A stretch of DNA of 64,000 nucleotides from Pontibacter akesuensis (GTDB lineage Bacteria > Bacteroidota > Bacteroidia > Cytophagales > Hymenobacteraceae). The notes beneath the pieces are model-generated. The model did not search any database and had not been told where the DNA came from. It worked only from the letters and a program-made list of their open reading frames with translations. Positions 61,776 to 64,000 of this stretch are shown in pieces. The stretch lies in assembly GCF_001611675.1 (NCBI RefSeq), contig NZ_CP014766.1:1612001-1676000 (forward strand), in the 5' to 3' direction. Position 1 is the first letter of the stretch, and every line of letters starts with the position of its first letter. The position numbers and the translations under genes are program-made.

Positions 61776-62891
61776 ATGACAAATGATGTGTTGGTAATTG
61801 GAGGGGGGCTCGCAGGACTTGTCAGCGCACTGGGGCTGGCACGGGCGGGCCTGCAGGTTAAGCTTGTCGAAAAGAAGGCGTACCCCTTCCATAAGGTGTG
61901 TGGGGAGTATGTATCGAACGAAGTGCTGCCTTACCTGTGCCAGCTGGGTGTGTCCGTTAGCTCACTGGGCCCCGCCCGCATCAACCGCTTTCTGCTAACC
62001 TCCCCCACCGGCAAGGAGCTGGAGGCTAAACTGGACTTAGGCGGGTTTGGCCTAAGCCGCTTTACGCTTGATAATTATCTGTATCAGCTGGCCGAACAGG
62101 CGGGCGTACGGTTTATACTTCAGAAAACGGTGCGGGAGGTTAGCTTTGAGAACGACATTTTCACCGCCCAACTTTCTGGCGGCCAAACGGTTCAGGCGCG
62201 CGTGGCGATCGGCGCCTACGGCAAGCGCTCCAACCTAGATCGCCAGCTAAACCGCCGCTTTTTTCAGAACCGCTCCCCGTACATCGGTGTGAAGTACCAC
62301 GTGAAGTATGATTTCCCGCGCGACCTGATTGCCCTGCACAACTTTAAAGACGGCTACGCCGGCACTTCAGCCATTGAGGGCGACTGCTACTGCCTCTGCT
62401 ACCTCACCACCCGCGATAACCTGAAAAAGCACGGCACCATACCTGCCATGGAGCAGGCCGTGCTTTACCGGAACCCGCACCTGCGCCATATTTTTGAGAC
62501 GGGGGAGTTTATGTACGAGCAGCCGGAGGTGATCAACGAGGTATCCTTCGCCACCAAAACCTGTGTAGAAGACCATATCCTGATGGGAGGCGACTCTGCC
62601 GGCATGATCACGCCACTCTGCGGCAACGGCATGGCCATTGCCATCCATTCGGCCAAGCTGCTGACGGAGCAGGTGCTCTACTACTTCTCAGAAGGCCAAA
62701 ACCGGCAGGCGCTGGAGGCGGGTTATACCCGTGCCTGGAAAAAGCAGTTCGAGAGCCGGCTGCGCGTGGGCCGCACCGTACAAAACCTGTTTGGCAGCCC
62801 GGTGGTGTCGGAGGTGGCGGTGGGCGCGCTGAAACATATTCCGGCGGCCGTAAAGCTGATTATGCGCCGCACGCACGGCCAGCCCTTCTGA
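61776..62891 (+). CDS. FAD-dependent oxidoreductase (geranylgeranyl-reductase-like)
   Basis: 371 residues. An N-terminal dinucleotide-binding fold VLVIGGGLAGLVSALGLARA and KVCGEYVSNEVL are followed by a substrate domain and the C-terminal FAD motif MGGDSAGMITPLCGNGMAIA. It belongs to the geranylgeranyl reductase/flavin-dependent halogenase-like group. The type III polyketide synthase gene starts 193 bases downstream in the same orientation, so a role in tailoring a polyketide product is likely. No membrane anchor. Confidence 0.9.
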   Translation: MTNDVLVIGGGLAGLVSALGLARAGLQVKLVEKKAYPFHKVCGEYVSNEVLPYLCQLGVSVSSLGPARINRFLLTSPTGKELEAKLDLGGFGLSRFTLDNYLYQLAEQAGVRFILQKTVREVSFENDIFTAQLSGGQTVQARVAIGAYGKRSNLDRQLNRRFFQNRSPYIGVKYHVKYDFPRDLIALHNFKDGYAGTSAIEGDCYCLCYLTTRDNLKKHGTIPAMEQAVLYRNPHLRHIFETGEFMYEQPEVINEVSFATKTCVEDHILMGGDSAGMITPLCGNGMAIAIHSAKLLTEQVLYYFSEGQNRQALEAGYTRAWKKQFESRLRVGRTVQNLFGSPVVSEVAVGALKHIPAAVKLIMRRTHGQPF

Positions 62892-63084
62892 AAAATAGTA
62901 CAAATCTATTAACAAGTCGCCTGCGTACCTGTTAGCATAAGTAGCGGGCACCAACTGCTCCGCTGCAACTATCAAACCTAAAAGCCACACCTTGCCTTTG
63001 CAGGCTTGCTAACTCCCGTGGCCACCGGTACCGCCATTTTTATACTATGATAACAACGACTTCCATACTTCGTAACAGGACCCT

Positions 63085-64000
63085 ATGAAAAGCTACCTAT
63101 GTGCTATCGGCACAGCCAACCCACCCCACAAGATACCGCAGATGCAGGTAGCTGATTTCATGGCCAATATTTTACAGTTCGGTGAGCGCGACACCCGAAA
63201 GTTGCAGGCGCTCTACCGCTTAACGGGCATCGGCCAGCGCTTCAGCGTGCTGGAGGACTATACCCGCGACAACGGCGACTTCACCTTTTATCCCAACACC
63301 CCTACCCTGGAGCCTTTTCCCACGGTGCAGCAGCGCATGGGCGTATACCGCGAGCATGCTGTGGCGCTGTCGGAGCAGGCGATTCGCACGTGCCTGGAGC
63401 AGGCGCCGGAAACAGGTATGGAGGATATCACGCACCTTATTACCGTAAGCTGCACGGGCATGTATGCGCCCGGTTTGGATATTGAACTGGTGGAGCGGCT
63501 GGGGCTGCCTACCACCGTGCAGCGTACCTCCGTTAATTTCATGGGCTGCTATGCCGCTTTCAACGCGCTTAAACTGGCTGACTCCATCTGCAAATCCACG
63601 CCGGAGGCAAAAGTGATGGTGGTTTGCACCGAGATTTGCACCATCCACTTCCAGAAAAACACTGAGCAGGACCAACTGGTGTCGAACGCGCTGTTTGGCG
63701 ATGGCTCCGCAGCCGTGCTGGTGCAGGGGCAGCCAAGCTGTGAGATGGCCCTGGAGCTACAGTCTTTCCACTGCGACCTGGCACCGGCTGGCAAAAGCGA
63801 GATGGCCTGGCACATCGGCGACACGGGCTTTGAGATGACGCTGTCCTCTTATGTGCCTGAGCTGATTAAAGACGGTATCAAAGCGCTTACCGACCGCCTG
63901 CTGCAGGGCCTCAAAACGAAAGCTTCCGAAATTAACCTGTATGCCATCCACCCCGGTGGGCGCCGTATACTGGAGGTGATTGAAAAGGAACTGGGTATGA
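63085..64000 (+). CDS. Type III polyketide synthase, cut by the window end
   Basis: 305 codons visible from ATG 63085 (MKSYLCAIGTANPPHKIPQM). The chalcone/stilbene synthase fold is shown by ITVSCTGMYAPGLD, the catalytic Cys155 in VNFMGCYAAFNAL, LFGDGSAAVLVQG and the catalytic His289 in YAIHPGGRRILE; the Asn of the triad lies beyond the window. These enzymes extend acyl-CoA starters with malonyl-CoA to give resorcinols or pyrones. It follows the FAD oxidoreductase. A methyltransferase gene often follows next in such clusters, but it cannot be seen here. Confidence 0.95.
   Translation, partial: MKSYLCAIGTANPPHKIPQMQVADFMANILQFGERDTRKLQALYRLTGIGQRFSVLEDYTRDNGDFTFYPNTPTLEPFPTVQQRMGVYREHAVALSEQAIRTCLEQAPETGMEDITHLITVSCTGMYAPGLDIELVERLGLPTTVQRTSVNFMGCYAAFNALKLADSICKSTPEAKVMVVCTEICTIHFQKNTEQDQLVSNALFGDGSAAVLVQGQPSCEMALELQSFHCDLAPAGKSEMAWHIGDTGFEMTLSSYVPELIKDGIKALTDRLLQGLKTKASEINLYAIHPGGRRILEVIEKELGM

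Overview
The window is a chromosomal segment of a Bacteroidota bacterium, most likely Cytophagales/Hymenobacteraceae (Pontibacter-like). The grounds are three proteins with C-terminal type IX secretion (T9SS) sorting domains, several TAnnTTTG-type -7 boxes, no visible Shine-Dalgarno pattern, families common in this group (DUF4142, DUF2911, DUF6268, VCBS/FG-GAP, LytTR pairs) and a moderate GC content. The genus is inference. The 7-mer AAGTATA/TATACTT occurs about 76 times by eye in both orientations, inside and outside genes, more than ten times expectation.

Layout. 0-6.5 kb: a truncated acidic protein, a DUF4142 lipoprotein, an M28 peptidase, TerC, YajQ, a GNAT remnant and a lipocalin. 6.5-9.2 kb: an AT-rich run of small same-strand genes of unknown function, perhaps a cassette-like acquisition. 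9.2-16.2 kb: an SDR, two sterol-desaturase-family proteins, a GluQRS-like synthetase, DUF2911, MscS and an NTF2-like lipoprotein. 16.3-20.5 kb: one minus-strand group (class C serine hydrolase, LytS-type kinase, LytTR regulator, DUF6624-TonB fusion). 20.6-25.1 kb: a dehalogenase, a methyltransferase between two paralogous membrane proteins, a lipoprotein, a RAYT transposase remnant and a membrane protein.

25.3-34 kb: mfd, then a PAS-only protein, a six-PAS histidine kinase and a response regulator. 34.1-35.7 kb: two low-complexity hydrophilic proteins, one with 14% His. 35.8-38.5 kb: an Fe-S-type uracil-DNA glycosylase and an aminotransferase/omega-amidase pair typical of methionine salvage. 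38.5-39.1 kb: a repeat-rich gap with a REP-type palindrome and a structured, MITE-like element. 39.1-46.1 kb: a VCBS T9SS protein, murF, and a frameshifted T9SS adhesin-like gene behind a G11 tract. 46.2-51.8 kb: rfbC, a SirB2-cytochrome c fusion, hflX, a SixA-type phosphatase and ppk1.

51.8-59.7 kb is the most unusual part. A DUF6268 barrel protein lies downstream of a 1273-residue outer-membrane fusion of a calcineurin-like phosphatase, a segment with Fam20C/CotH/HipA-like kinase motifs and an Omp85-type barrel. Divergent from it is an HD hydrolase fused to a Pycsar (PycTM/DUF5706) effector module with no cyclase nearby. A PAS histidine kinase follows. 59.7-64 kb: tRNA-Arg(CCT), small proteins, a minimal T9SS-tagged protein, and an FAD oxidoreductase followed by a type III polyketide synthase cut by the window end. 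No CRISPR array, rRNA, intact insertion sequence or prophage was seen.
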